Shown piece after piece: positions 35,188-44,352 of a stretch of DNA of 64,000 bases. The stretch is from Novosphingobium sp. ERN07. GTDB lineage: Bacteria > Pseudomonadota > Alphaproteobacteria > Sphingomonadales > Sphingomonadaceae. Under the pieces are notes generated by a model that ran no database searches, was not told the DNA's origin, and saw nothing but the letters and a program-made list of their open reading frames with translations. How positions within the stretch are numbered: position 1 is the first letter of the stretch; each line of letters begins with the position of its first letter. The translations under genes and the position numbers were made by a program. The stretch is taken from the NCBI RefSeq assembly GCF_012641335.1, contig NZ_JABAID010000003.1, positions 1 through 64,000 of the forward strand, in the 5' to 3' direction.

Positions 35188-36209
35188 GCCGCAAACACTG
35201 GATCAATGGCATCGGCACTGGTCGCCCGCGCCGCCGCCTTCACGCGATCAATCAGGTCGATCAGCCGCGCGGCGTCGTGGCCGGTGGGGCAACGATGCGG
35301 CTTTCCGCGCACTGCAGCGGCAAATTCGCGCCATTGCTGCGCAAAGAAGTGCCCGAGCTTGCGCCCGCCCATCGCGCGCGGGTTCACCAGCACGCCTTCG
35401 GGCGGAGCGACCAGCACCTCGCCATTCCACTTCAGCACTTCGCCATCCTCGATTTCGGCCACGCCGCTGGCAAAGTGCAGCACCTTGCGATCGAACACGC
35501 TGCGCTGGTTGTAGGAGATATGCACGCTCGCCATCCGCCTTCCCGGATAGCCCAGCAGGATCATCGCCTCGTCCTCGCCCTGCCAGCCCGATTGCCAGCG
35601 CGCCGCTTCGGCCTGAACGCGCAGCGGATCGTCCGCGCCCATCACCAGTTGCACAAAGTCCAGCGAATGCGGCGCAAAGAGCGAAAGGATCAGCCCTTCC
35701 TCTGCCGTGCGCTCTGCCCACCACGGTGCCTGTGGCCCGTCCCAGAACACGCAGGACGAAACCTCCACCGCGCGCAATGGCCCCCACTGCGGCATCATGT
35801 CTACCAGCGTGGCAACGGCTGCGTTATGCCGATAAGTATGGCCTGCCGCCAGCACCAAGCCGCGTTGCCCCGCCTCATCTGCCAGCGCCCGCGCCTCGGC
35901 CCCGGTTTCGGCCAAAGGCTTTTCCACCAGCACATGCTTGCCCGCCGCCAGCGCCGCTGCCGCCTGCGCTGCATGAAGCCCGTTCGGGCTGGCAATCAGG
36001 ATGGCATCCACCTGCGGCAAGGCCAGAGCAGCGCCAAGATCGTCAAACGCCAGCGCACCGAACGGCACCGCCGCCCGCTGCGCTGCCGCAAGATCGCTGT
36101 CCACCGTCGCAACCAGGCGGATGTCATCCTCCAGCCCCTGCAATGCAGCCAGATGCGCGCCCGATATGCGCCCGCACCCCACGAGCAGCAAACCCAATGG
36201 ATCAGCCAT
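35184..36209 (-). CDS. Gfo/Idh/MocA-family oxidoreductase
   Basis: A 341-residue protein. The start at 36209 (ATGGCTGA) overlaps the MFS stop by 8 bp; the upstream frame is not part of it. LLLVGCGRISGAHLAAL is the Rossmann motif, VEKPLAETGAEARALADEA carries the EKP lysine of the family, and GHTYRHNAAV follows. These NAD(P) enzymes usually act on sugars, inositols or biliverdin-like substrates. Its operon with a GPH symporter, a family often moving glycosides, raises the chance of a sugar-like or cyclic polyol part in the substrate; that is inference. Confidence 0.88.
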   Translation of the reverse strand: MADPLGLLLVGCGRISGAHLAALQGLEDDIRLVATVDSDLAAAQRAAVPFGALAFDDLGAALALPQVDAILIASPNGLHAAQAAAALAAGKHVLVEKPLAETGAEARALADEAGQRGLVLAAGHTYRHNAAVATLVDMMPQWGPLRAVEVSSCVFWDGPQAPWWAERTAEEGLILSLFAPHSLDFVQLVMGADDPLRVQAEAARWQSGWQGEDEAMILLGYPGRRMASVHISYNQRSVFDRKVLHFASGVAEIEDGEVLKWNGEVLVAPPEGVLVNPRAMGGRKLGHFFAQQWREFAAAVRGKPHRCPTGHDAARLIDLIDRVKAAARATSADAIDPVFAA

Positions 36210-37581
36210 GTGCCAATGCTCCTTCAAGCGGTTGCGGCTTTTCATGGACAAAGCGCCAGATGATCAGCGCGGCCACCAGCTTGGTCAGCCCCGGCACGAC
36301 CGAGTAAGCCATGATCGTTCCCATCACCGCGTCCGCCGATTGCGCCACCCCGGCGCGCGCGGCCACGGCATCGAACCCCCATGCGGAAAGCAGCGCGCCC
36401 ACCACCAGCGTGCCGCCGAGCGCGATTCCCGCCTTTTCGATCATCGACCATATTGCCGAATAGGTGCCTGCGCGGTTCTCGCCATGTTCGTCGCGCGCAT
36501 GCGCGATGCAATCGGACAGCAGCGACAGCACGATCGTGCCCCACCCCGCATTGCAGGCCGCCATGATGGCCGCCAAAACCCACGCGACTTCGATCGGAAC
36601 GTGCGCCATCTGGCCCCAAGCCAGCGTCACCAACCCATGCCCGCTGGCCGCGATCACATATGTCCGCTTCTTGCCGATGCGCTTGGATACCATGACCCAC
36701 AATGGCGATCCCGCCATCACCGCCACCGCCATGATGGCCGACATCACGCCAATGTCGTGCAGTGGTTCGGGCCGGGCCATCGCGAACTTCACGAAGAACG
36801 GGAACCCCGCATAGGAAATGCCGGCCCCCACCGTCATGATCACGGCGGAAAGGCACAACACGGCGAACCGTCGATCCGCGAAGGCGCGCGGCAAGTCCTT
36901 CAGCGCAAAAGTTTTTCCCGATGCAATCGGCTCTGCAATACGCGCCGCAAACCGCCACGCCACCAGCAGGCAGGTCATCGAAATCATCCCCAGCGCGATC
37001 ATCGTGATCAGATGCCCCTGCCGATCCATGCCCAGTGCATTGACCAGCATCGGTGCGAACGAAGATGACAGCAGCACGCCAAGACCGGTAAACCCGTGCT
37101 TCCACCCCATCAGTTCGGTACGCTCCACCGGGTCGGAAGACATTTCGGCAAACTGCGCCAGATAGGGCACCGAAAATGTCGAATAAACCGCCATATAGGC
37201 GCTGAACGTCACGAAGACCCACGCCACCTGAAATGCCGTCGCGGCTTCCGGCACGGCGAACGGGCCGATCATGGCAAAGGGCGCAGCAAGGCCTCCCACC
37301 AGCAGCCAGCGCCGACGCGGAAACCGCGCGGCCATCCGGTCCGACGCCAGCCCGATCCACAGATCGAAAATCACGCCGAACACCACTTTCGGCACAAAGA
37401 TGGCTGCGCCTGCGATGGCAGGCGCAATGCCCATCACGTTGGTCAGATAAAACAGCAGAAGCAGTGACGGTGCATCGCGAAAGAGTTGCCCTGCCACTTG
37501 GCCCAAGCCAAATCCGGCCTTGGTCGACACCGCCAGCCCACTGCGCGAGCGGTGATCAAGTGCTTGATTCGCATAAGACAT
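36202..37581 (-). CDS. GPH-family cation symporter (MFS) 1
   Basis: A 459-residue membrane protein with about 12 spans. GFGLGQVAGQLFRDAPSLLLLFYLTNV and FDLWIGLASDRMAARFPRRR match the first and second-third helix region of the melibiose/glucuronide carrier family, with the conserved Asp near the loop 2-3 motif. It heads a three-gene coupled operon with the Gfo/Idh oxidoreductase and FGE-fold protein 2. The 320-bp divergent region upstream carries several TATCCG/CGGATA half-sites. Confidence 0.88.
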   Translation of the reverse strand: MSYANQALDHRSRSGLAVSTKAGFGLGQVAGQLFRDAPSLLLLFYLTNVMGIAPAIAGAAIFVPKVVFGVIFDLWIGLASDRMAARFPRRRWLLVGGLAAPFAMIGPFAVPEAATAFQVAWVFVTFSAYMAVYSTFSVPYLAQFAEMSSDPVERTELMGWKHGFTGLGVLLSSSFAPMLVNALGMDRQGHLITMIALGMISMTCLLVAWRFAARIAEPIASGKTFALKDLPRAFADRRFAVLCLSAVIMTVGAGISYAGFPFFVKFAMARPEPLHDIGVMSAIMAVAVMAGSPLWVMVSKRIGKKRTYVIAASGHGLVTLAWGQMAHVPIEVAWVLAAIMAACNAGWGTIVLSLLSDCIAHARDEHGENRAGTYSAIWSMIEKAGIALGGTLVVGALLSAWGFDAVAARAGVAQSADAVMGTIMAYSVVPGLTKLVAALIIWRFVHEKPQPLEGALAHG

Positions 37582-37901
37582 TCAGAACACCTCAGGAAAG
37601 GCAGGCGAGATCGATTTCGGGATGCAGCACAGATGCGCCTTGCCGTCAGGAAGGTCGCAAAGACATGCGCGGTTAAGCGTATCCGAAGACGGAATCTCCG
37701 ATTGGCGGATACTTATTGCGCGATCCGTTGTTTCCCCACGCCATCGGATGAACTCTTCTGATCCGAAGGCAGAACCGCACAACAGGCGGATATTGGCTGA
37801 CGGATTCGGTCATATACTGCTTCACCAGAGGGAACAACCGGAATTTTCCGGGCTAAATTCTTGCGGCCATTGAAATTCATGGCTCGTATAGGGGGGAAAT
37901 C
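37582..37901. promoter_or_regulatory. Divergent control region with a cluster of CGGAT half-sites
   Basis: The 320-bp space between GPH symporter 1 and TonB receptor 2. Exact ATCCG/CGGAT pentamers occur at 37681, 37706, 37723, 37745, 37761, 37787 and 37801. Random expectation is below one in that span. They include TATCCGAAGACGGAAT at 37680, the good dyad at 37695-37711, and a strong half-site ACAGGCGGATA at 37782-37792, which is identical to the right part of the IclR site. The receptor has ribosome site agggggg. Confidence 0.7.
37695..37711 (+). promoter_or_regulatory. Dyad site 7 (TCTCCG-ATTGG-CGGATA)
   Basis: The best dyad in the divergent region. The perfect half faces TonB receptor 2; the site is 113 bp from the start of the GPH symporter on the other side. 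Confidence 0.7.
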
Positions 37902-40490
37902 ATGAAGCATTACTTCAAGTCGACTTCGATGACTGTGATTGCAACTATGTTGGCAGGCGCAGCCGTAATGCCGCAGACGGCCTTTGCCGCGGACGAACCG
38001 CAGGCAGCGGAAAGTGACACCAACTTCGGTGAAATCACCGTGACGGCCCGCAAGCGCGAGGAATCGCTGCTGAAGACGCCTATCGCGATCTCTGCTTTGA
38101 CCAGCCAAGACATCGAAAAGCGCGGCATCAGCAGCGTTAACGACGTCGTGCTCAACACCCCAGGCATCAACGTTTCGAACACCAACTCCGGTCGTAACGA
38201 TCGCTCCTTCCAGCAGATTTCGCTGCGCGGCATGACCCCGTCGACCACCACCTCGACGCTGACCGCTAGCTTCATTGACGGCGTGCCAGTCGCATCGGCA
38301 ACCGCGCTCAACGCCGTGATCGATCCCGCCCGCATCGAAGTGCTCAAGGGCCCGCAGAATGCGTATTTCGGCCGCAACGCATTTGCGGGCGCCATCAACG
38401 TGGTGACCAAGACGCCCGGAGATACCTTTGCCGGTTCGTTCACCGCAATGGGCGGCACCCGTTCCAACTTCGAAGTCAGCGGTGCCCTTGATGTGCCGGT
38501 GATTGCCGATGTGCTCAGCTTCCGCCTGACCGGAAAGGCTTTCTCGAAGGACGGCTCCTACATCAACGCCGCCAATCCCGGCCAGACGCTGGGCGATCAG
38601 GAAACCCGTACCGGTACGCTGCAAATCTCGCTCAAGCCTTCTTCGTCGCTGACGATCAATGCGATGGGCATGTATTCCGAAGACGAGGACGGCCCATCGG
38701 CCCAAGGGATGCTGTCGGCCTACGAAATCCGTGCGAACAACGGTTCGGTGAACATTCCTTTCCTTAGCAAGAATACCAATGGCACGGTGATCGTGCCCAG
38801 CTTGTCGAACTGCAATATCTCCGGCTACACCTCCGGCATTCTTGCCACCGAAGCGAAGGTTTCGCGCCCGTTCATTTGCGGTGCCGCGCCGTCGCTTCCG
38901 GCAGGTTTCAGCCCGGCGCAGAACACCGTCGAAGACGCGCTGCTCTCACGCATCCTGTCCAATGGCACCAGCCGCGTCGCTTCGCCTGGCAAATCGGTCA
39001 AGGGCTATGGCCTTGTCCGCCAGTACTACCACCTTCACCTGAACGTGGATTATGAGCTGGGCGACACCGGCGTCACGCTGACCTCTCTCACCGGCTACAA
39101 CAACGAATACTATTCGCAGTTGGCAGACCTCGATAACTACGACAGCTCGTTGCTGCGCAACGCCGGTGCCACCACCGCAAATGGCCTTCGCACCTTCTGG
39201 ACCTTCCCGTTCCTGGTCGAACGCCACAACAAGGACTTTTCGCAGGAACTGCGCGCCACTTACGACAAGGGCGGTGCATTCAAGGCGATGTTGGGTGCCA
39301 GCTACCTCAAGACCGAAGTTGAAAGCGATCTCGTCAGCGTGGCGAACGAAGAGCAGTTCGGCGTCGCCCGCGCTGCCAGCTCGATCTCGCCTCCAGGCAA
39401 GGCCGAAACGGTGGGCGTGTTCGGCAGCTTCAGCTACAAGATCACCGAAGCGCTGACCATCAACGCCGAAGCGCGTTACCAGCGTGACAAGATCTTCGCA
39501 TTCGTCGGTGGACGCCCGCTGACCATCAGCTCGGCCATTGCCACCCAGTATGGTCTCACGGCCGGAACCTATGCGCCAGAATCCAGCTTCTACAACCGGA
39601 CGTACGAAAACTTCCTCCCGCGCGTGATCGTCAACTACGATGTGAACCCCGATCTGATGGTCTATGCCTCGTTCTCGCAAGCCGCGAACGTCAGCATCGG
39701 GTCGTTCAACACCGCTTTCCTGTCCGGTACGGCACGGGAAATCGCTGCTGCAGAGGCCATTGGCCTTCAGGTCGTGACCGAGCCCGAAAAGCTGAACAAC
39801 TACGAAGTGGGCGTAAAGGGCAAGCTGCTCAACGGACGGCTGCTGTTTTCGGCATCGGCCTATATGGCGGACTGGAAGAACCAGTATAACAACCGCTCCA
39901 GCATCTTCATCGATCCGGCCACCAGCGTTGCAGCCATCGTCAGCGGCGTGGCGAACTCAGGCAAAACCCGGCTCAAGGGCTTTGAACTCGATCTCAATGC
40001 CGAACCGGTCGATGGCCTGGTGCTGAACGCTTCGGGCTCGATCAACGACAGCGACATCAAGTCGTTTGCCGATCCCTCGATCTCGAAGCTGACCGGCATC
40101 ATCGGTGATGGCTTCAAGGGCAATCAGTTGCCATTGACGTCGAAGTATTCCGCCAACTTCGGCGCGCAGTACACCGGCAATCTGGCCGAAGACATGACCT
40201 GGTTCATGCGCGGCGATCTGTCCTACAAGTCGAAGCAGTTTGTCGATCCGGGCAATCTCACCTGGATCAAGGGCCGCGCGCAGGTCAACGCCCGCATCGG
40301 CTTTACGCGTGAAGGCTTCACGCTCGAAGGCTTCGTCACCAATCTGTTCAACGACAAGAACTATACCGCCGTTGCGCAGAACAACATTCTCGACCCCAGC
40401 TTCGCGCTGGCAGGTTCGGCGTTCGGCTATCTCAACGTGGCGCTTCCCGAACTGCGCACCTTCGGCATCAAGGCCGGCTATCGCTTCTGA
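37902..40490 (+). CDS. TonB-dependent outer-membrane receptor 2
   Basis: An 862-residue protein with a signal peptide ending TAFAADE. FGEITVTARKREESLLKTPIAI is the TonB-box and plug entry, PARIEVLKGPQNAYFGRNAFAGAINVV the plug motif shared with receptor 1, and the barrel ends AGYRF with the terminal Phe needed for outer-membrane assembly. It is full length. Two receptors of one subfamily in one island suggest two related substrates or forms. Its promoter region is the densest operator cluster in the window, so it is probably tightly regulated. Confidence 0.94.
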   Translation: MKHYFKSTSMTVIATMLAGAAVMPQTAFAADEPQAAESDTNFGEITVTARKREESLLKTPIAISALTSQDIEKRGISSVNDVVLNTPGINVSNTNSGRNDRSFQQISLRGMTPSTTTSTLTASFIDGVPVASATALNAVIDPARIEVLKGPQNAYFGRNAFAGAINVVTKTPGDTFAGSFTAMGGTRSNFEVSGALDVPVIADVLSFRLTGKAFSKDGSYINAANPGQTLGDQETRTGTLQISLKPSSSLTINAMGMYSEDEDGPSAQGMLSAYEIRANNGSVNIPFLSKNTNGTVIVPSLSNCNISGYTSGILATEAKVSRPFICGAAPSLPAGFSPAQNTVEDALLSRILSNGTSRVASPGKSVKGYGLVRQYYHLHLNVDYELGDTGVTLTSLTGYNNEYYSQLADLDNYDSSLLRNAGATTANGLRTFWTFPFLVERHNKDFSQELRATYDKGGAFKAMLGASYLKTEVESDLVSVANEEQFGVARAASSISPPGKAETVGVFGSFSYKITEALTINAEARYQRDKIFAFVGGRPLTISSAIATQYGLTAGTYAPESSFYNRTYENFLPRVIVNYDVNPDLMVYASFSQAANVSIGSFNTAFLSGTAREIAAAEAIGLQVVTEPEKLNNYEVGVKGKLLNGRLLFSASAYMADWKNQYNNRSSIFIDPATSVAAIVSGVANSGKTRLKGFELDLNAEPVDGLVLNASGSINDSDIKSFADPSISKLTGIIGDGFKGNQLPLTSKYSANFGAQYTGNLAEDMTWFMRGDLSYKSKQFVDPGNLTWIKGRAQVNARIGFTREGFTLEGFVTNLFNDKNYTAVAQNNILDPSFALAGSAFGYLNVALPELRTFGIKAGYRF

Positions 40491-40516
40491 TCCACCCGGC
40501 CATCCGGCCGATTATA

Positions 40517-40551
40517 CGGGGGCGGCGCTCACCAGCGCCGCCCCTTTTTTT
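40517..40551 (+). terminator. Terminator after TonB receptor 2
   Basis: GGGGCGGCGCT-CACC-AGCGCCGCCCC is an 11-bp stem with a 4-base loop followed by TTTTTTT, 27 bp after the receptor stop. Confidence 0.92.
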
Positions 40552-40568
40552 GCAGCCTGTAAAGGCGC

Positions 40569-40599
40569 AAAAAAGAAGGCGCCGAAGGCGCCTTCTTTA
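40569..40599 (-). terminator. Bidirectional terminator serving DUF1838-b
   Basis: AAAGAAGGCGCC-GAA-GGCGCCTTCTTT is a near-perfect 12-bp inverted repeat with A/T arms on both sides. It lies 30 bp after the DUF1838-b stop on the minus strand and just behind the receptor 2 terminator, so the convergent transcripts are doubly insulated. Confidence 0.85.
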
Positions 40600-40628
40600 T
40601 AACAACGGCTCGGAAAGCCCGGCTGATG

Positions 40629-41486
40629 TCAGCCCTTGGCGTCCCACAGCGGCTGGAGGATCTCCGCAGGATTGGCCAGCACTTCGGGTCGCCGCGCCTT
40701 CGTCGCCTCGATCCAGGCTGGCGGCATGGAGGCCATCGTCGCGTTCTGCCGGCCGATGCCAGTGGCGGTGAGATGGCCTGGCCGATCACCCATCTCCATC
40801 CACGGCCGCCATGAACAGACGTTGGTAAAGCTCACCTCGCTGGTCACGCGCGTTGCGCCCGGCTTTTCCAGATCCGCGCGCTTGGCGTGGAACGTGTTGC
40901 TTTCGGAATAGCGGAACGGGCGGGGTGCCCCCGGAAAGCGCGCTGCGGTGCGGGACCGTTCGGTCACCCACACATCATCGCCGCGCACGTCGAACGGCAG
41001 AATGTCATGCTCCATTTCCAGCCCCGGCACCTCGCGGCCCAGATGGAACGATAGATCCTTTCCGAACCGGATTTTGGAAGGCGGCAATCCGCCCACCGGC
41101 ACCTTGCAGTCCTTGCCGGTATAGGGATTATGCCACGTATCCAGCGCCTTGCCCGTTACGGGATCGGTGAACCAGGCCAGCTCGTAATTCACCGCCTCGA
41201 ACCCGTCAGTCACCTGCCGATAACGCGAAAAGACGGCGGACACGACCGCGAACAGCGGGTCCATGCGATCCTCGACCACGCCATAATACCGCGCCGAAAC
41301 CCAGCTCGCGATCAAGCCTTCATCCAGCGCGCCGCGCATCAGGATGAAAGTGCGCAGGCGGCCTTCCGGGCTGGTTACATCAAGCGGACCTTTTCCCTTG
41401 CGCGCAGCGCCCAGTGCAGGCGCCCCTATTGCAAGCGCGGCTCCTGCGACGGAAAGTCCAGCAAGGGCGCTTCGACGGTCTATCAT
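40629..41486 (-). CDS. DUF1838 family protein b, Tat-exported
   Basis: A 285-residue protein. The ATG at 41486 begins the Tat signal MIDRRSALAGLSVAGAALA; the longer upstream frame is not signal-like. Family marks are DTWHNPYTGKDCKVP and SWRPWMEMGDRPGHL. It is monocistronic, with a terminator behind it and a dyad site 79 bp before its start. It is more diverged from copies a and c than a simple recent duplication would give. The function is unknown. Confidence 0.86.
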   Translation of the reverse strand: MIDRRSALAGLSVAGAALAIGAPALGAARKGKGPLDVTSPEGRLRTFILMRGALDEGLIASWVSARYYGVVEDRMDPLFAVVSAVFSRYRQVTDGFEAVNYELAWFTDPVTGKALDTWHNPYTGKDCKVPVGGLPPSKIRFGKDLSFHLGREVPGLEMEHDILPFDVRGDDVWVTERSRTAARFPGAPRPFRYSESNTFHAKRADLEKPGATRVTSEVSFTNVCSWRPWMEMGDRPGHLTATGIGRQNATMASMPPAWIEATKARRPEVLANPAEILQPLWDAKG

Positions 41487-41565
41487 ATGGCATTCCGATC
41501 TTCGGCCAGAGTTCGTCGGCCAAGGTGTTATCGTGCCACGACGACGACCATCAGACCGCCGCATC

Positions 41566-41582
41566 TATCCGCAGCACGGACA
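41566..41582 (-). promoter_or_regulatory. Dyad site 8 (TATCCG-CAGCA-CGGACA), DUF1838-b
   Basis: Read toward the gene it is TGTCCG-N5-CGGATA, with the perfect half proximal and 79 bp before the ATG at 41486. The distal TGTCCG is the same as in site 9. Confidence 0.75.
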
Positions 41583-41601
41583 GTTTGCAGGTGGAATCCG
41601 T

Positions 41602-42603
41602 TCAGGGCTTTTTGTAGCCAACCACTTCCGGCGGCACGTCACGCGCATACTTGCCGAACGTATCGACTACCCCGGCATCCGGCCCATCGGCCGGCTCGGT
41701 CAGCAGGTCGGGCCGGTCCTTCACCACGCGGTCCAGCACCACGCGCGGAATGTCATCGTGCGTGCCGGTGATCTTGTAGCTGTGCATCCGGCCCATCAGC
41801 ACGCCATCCACGCCCGATTGCCCCATCTTCATCCACGGCCACCACGGCCCCTGCCGCATGAAACCGCCGTGATACCGGGCGGATTCCACCGAACGATCAT
41901 CGATTTCGGCGCGCGGCGTATAAAGCACGAAGTGTTCCGATGGATTGACCATGCGCCCCGAAGACGCCTTCGGCCAGCCTTCGGGCGTCACCGGGTTCAC
42001 ATATTCGTGGGCATAGTCCCAGCCCAACAGGTACTGATCGCCCACAACCTGCCACGGCAGACGGAACGGTTCGGCATCGCTGCCGCCGCTGGCATCGTTG
42101 TTCACCGTCTTGCTGCCGTTCACCTCATAGACCTTGCGCGTCAGGCCCAGCGTGCCGCGGAACTTGTCGTTGAGGAACGGCCACGTCTCCACCCGCTCGC
42201 CAGTCCACGGATTGTCCCACGTATCCATGATCTTGCCACTGGCGATATCGACGAAATAGCCGCATTCCTTGCCCATCACCTTCACGCTGCCATCGGGTTG
42301 AATCGCATTGCGAATGTTGGCAAAGCCATAGAACCCGAACAGCGGCGTCGCCCGCTTCTTGCCCACCACGGCATATTGCACGCCCTGATAGGCGCTGATC
42401 ACCGGCTTTGCTCCGATGGTGCCCCACATCTTGGCGAACCCGTAGAGATTCTCGCGCGGGTCCATCACGTCGAGAGGTCGCACCGCTGTGCCAGAGGCGG
42501 GCTGTGCACCCAACGCGGGCGTTGCGGCGAGCGCCATGCCGGCCCCCATTCCACCCAGAAGGCCGCGCCGCGTAACTGTGCCGGTCATGGTGTCGATCAA
42601 CAT
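41602..42603 (-). CDS. DUF1838 family protein c, Tat-exported
   Basis: A 333-residue protein. The ATG at 42603 starts MLIDTMTGTVTRRGLLGG, a Tat signal (TRRGLLGGMGAGMALAATPALGA). The frame is open much further upstream but overlaps the FAD oxidase on the other strand and is not coding. Family marks are DTWDNPWTGERVETWP and WWPWMKMGQSGV. It is the longest of the three copies. It is divergent from the FAD oxidase, with dyad site 9 and TAGGTGCA copy B in the shared 207-bp region. Confidence 0.87.
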   Translation of the reverse strand: MLIDTMTGTVTRRGLLGGMGAGMALAATPALGAQPASGTAVRPLDVMDPRENLYGFAKMWGTIGAKPVISAYQGVQYAVVGKKRATPLFGFYGFANIRNAIQPDGSVKVMGKECGYFVDIASGKIMDTWDNPWTGERVETWPFLNDKFRGTLGLTRKVYEVNGSKTVNNDASGGSDAEPFRLPWQVVGDQYLLGWDYAHEYVNPVTPEGWPKASSGRMVNPSEHFVLYTPRAEIDDRSVESARYHGGFMRQGPWWPWMKMGQSGVDGVLMGRMHSYKITGTHDDIPRVVLDRVVKDRPDLLTEPADGPDAGVVDTFGKYARDVPPEVVGYKKP

Positions 42604-42637
42604 CGGATTTGTGCCTCTCGTGCCGCGTTGCGTGCGC

Positions 42638-42664
42638 CTAGGTGCATCTAGGTGCAGTTCGGAA
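42638..42664 (+). repeat. TAGGTGCA decamer repeat, copy B (two units)
   Basis: CTAGGTGCAT then CTAGGTGCAG followed by TTCGGAA. It matches copy A at 25 of 27 positions and copy C at 24 of 27, while flanks do not match. It lies 34 bp before the DUF1838-c start and 146 bp before the FAD oxidase, in a promoter region, which supports an operator role. Confidence 0.65.
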
Positions 42665-42717
42665 ACGTGAGCGGAGAATGCTTCAACCGTCACGCACAAC
42701 ATGCTGCAAGGCACCGA

Positions 42718-42734
42718 TGTCCGCTGGCCGGATA
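42718..42734 (+). promoter_or_regulatory. Dyad site 9 (TGTCCG-CTGGC-CGGATA), FAD oxidase
   Basis: The perfect CGGATA half is proximal to the FAD oxidase and ends 76 bp before its ATG at 42811. It is 114 bp from the DUF1838-c start on the other strand. Confidence 0.75.
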
Positions 42735-42810
42735 CAACGCCGCGCCGGTTTCGTAAGGCGTTGCGTCGTGGCAAGAGAAGCCGAACGCATTCATTCAGGG
42801 CACACACGAA

Positions 42811-44352
42811 ATGACCGATCTTCTCGACAATCTGCGGCAGGCGCTGGGCACGGCAGCGGTCGAGACTGGCGTGGATCGGCTGAGCTATTTCGCCAATGAT
42901 GTTTATCGCACAGGTGGCTTGCCCTTGGCCGCCATACGCCCCGCCACGGTAGAGGCGCTGCAACACGCGGTGCGGATTTGCGCAGACGCGGGCGTGGCGA
43001 TGGTGCCGCGCGGCGGCGGTGCGTCCTATACCGATGGCTATATCCGGCCTGAGGGCGGGCATGTGCTGATCGATGCCGGCGCGCTCGATGAAATCGTGAT
43101 CGACGAAACCAACGCCGTCGTCACCGTTGGCGCGGGCGTGACATGGGCGGACCTTAAAACCGCGCTGGAAGCCAAAGGCCTGCGCACACCGTTCTGGGGG
43201 CCGTTTTCCGGCCTTGCCGCCACGGTGGGCGGATCGATGAGCCAGAACACGCTCAGCCACGGCAGCACCGCCCACGGCATTTCCGCGCAGTCCGTGATCG
43301 GCTTCGACGTGGTGCTGGCCAGCGGCGAACTCCTGACCACCAACGCCTGCGACGCCATGCGCTTTTACGGCCCGGATATGACCGGACTGTTCACCGGCGA
43401 TTGCGGCGTCTTCGGCATCAAGGCGCGCATCCGCCTGCCGCTGTTGCCGGTTCTGAAGCACGCCGAGACCGTATCCTTCGCGTTCGACAGCTTCGCCGAT
43501 TACCACGCCGGTGTGCGGCTGGCGCAGATCGCCAAGCTGGATGACAGCCACTTCGGCCTCGATCTGGCTTTGTCGCAAGGACAGATCGCGCGGCAGGAAG
43601 GGCTTGCCAACCGGCTGAAGATCGCGCTGCAGGTGATGCAGAAAGCGCCCGACAAGCTGAAAGGCCTTGCCACGCTGGTGCGCATGGGGCTGGCGGGCGA
43701 AAATCCGATGCGCGCAGGCGCCTATATGTGCCACTTCATTGTCGAAGGTTTCGACGCCGAAGATGCGCGCCACAAGGCAAAGCAACTGCGCCGCGTGGTA
43801 AGCGCACACGGGCGCGAAATCGCCAATACGGTGCCCACCTTCGTGCGGTCGGTCCCCTTCGCGCCGCTGTTCAACATCCTTGGCCCCGGCGGTGAACGCT
43901 GGGTGCCGATCCACGGCGTATTCGCGCATGACAAGGCTGTGGCCTTCAACGCTGCGTTCCACGCGCTGCTGGCAGAGCGTAAGGCCGACATGGACCGGCT
44001 GGGCGTGTGGACCGGCACGATGTTTTCACCCGTCGGGCCATCGGGCTTCCTCTATGAAATCGCGCTCTACTGGCCCGATGCGCGCACCAGCTATCACCTG
44101 ACCACGCTTGATGCTGCCTATATCGCCGGATTGAAGGACTTTCCGGCCAACGCCGAAGCCAAGGCCTATGCCGACGAGGTGAAGGAAGCGATCGTTGCAC
44201 TGTTGCAACAATTCGGCGCGGGCCACTTCCAAATCGGCCGCGCCTATCCCTATCAGTCGCGCCTTTCCGCACCGGCCAAGAGCCTGCTGGGCGCGATCAA
44301 GCGCGAACTGGACCCCAAGGGCCTGATGAACCCCGGCGTGCTTGGCCTATAA
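42811..44352 (+). CDS. FAD-linked oxidase (GlcD / PCMH-type)
   Basis: A 513-residue protein. The PCMH-type FAD domain occupies about 35-215: AIRPATVEALQHAVRICADAGVAMVPRGGGAS, then VTVGAGVTWADLKTALEAKG and AATVGGSMSQNTLSHGSTAHGISAQSVIGFDVVLASGE. The C-terminal half resembles the substrate-binding FAD-oxidase C domain and ends DPKGLMNPGVLGL, typical of D-lactate/glycolate and alkyl-phenol oxidases. There is no signal peptide, so it should be cytoplasmic. It probably oxidises a 2-hydroxy acid or an alcohol of the pathway. Its stop overlaps the RES toxin stop by 6 bp (convergent). Confidence 0.9.
   Translation: MTDLLDNLRQALGTAAVETGVDRLSYFANDVYRTGGLPLAAIRPATVEALQHAVRICADAGVAMVPRGGGASYTDGYIRPEGGHVLIDAGALDEIVIDETNAVVTVGAGVTWADLKTALEAKGLRTPFWGPFSGLAATVGGSMSQNTLSHGSTAHGISAQSVIGFDVVLASGELLTTNACDAMRFYGPDMTGLFTGDCGVFGIKARIRLPLLPVLKHAETVSFAFDSFADYHAGVRLAQIAKLDDSHFGLDLALSQGQIARQEGLANRLKIALQVMQKAPDKLKGLATLVRMGLAGENPMRAGAYMCHFIVEGFDAEDARHKAKQLRRVVSAHGREIANTVPTFVRSVPFAPLFNILGPGGERWVPIHGVFAHDKAVAFNAAFHALLAERKADMDRLGVWTGTMFSPVGPSGFLYEIALYWPDARTSYHLTTLDAAYIAGLKDFPANAEAKAYADEVKEAIVALLQQFGAGHFQIGRAYPYQSRLSAPAKSLLGAIKRELDPKGLMNPGVLGL

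Noticed and set aside
42604..43962. Upstream extension of the DUF1838-c frame
   Set aside because: The extra 450 codons are antisense to the FAD oxidase, and the Tat signal begins at the ATG at 42603.
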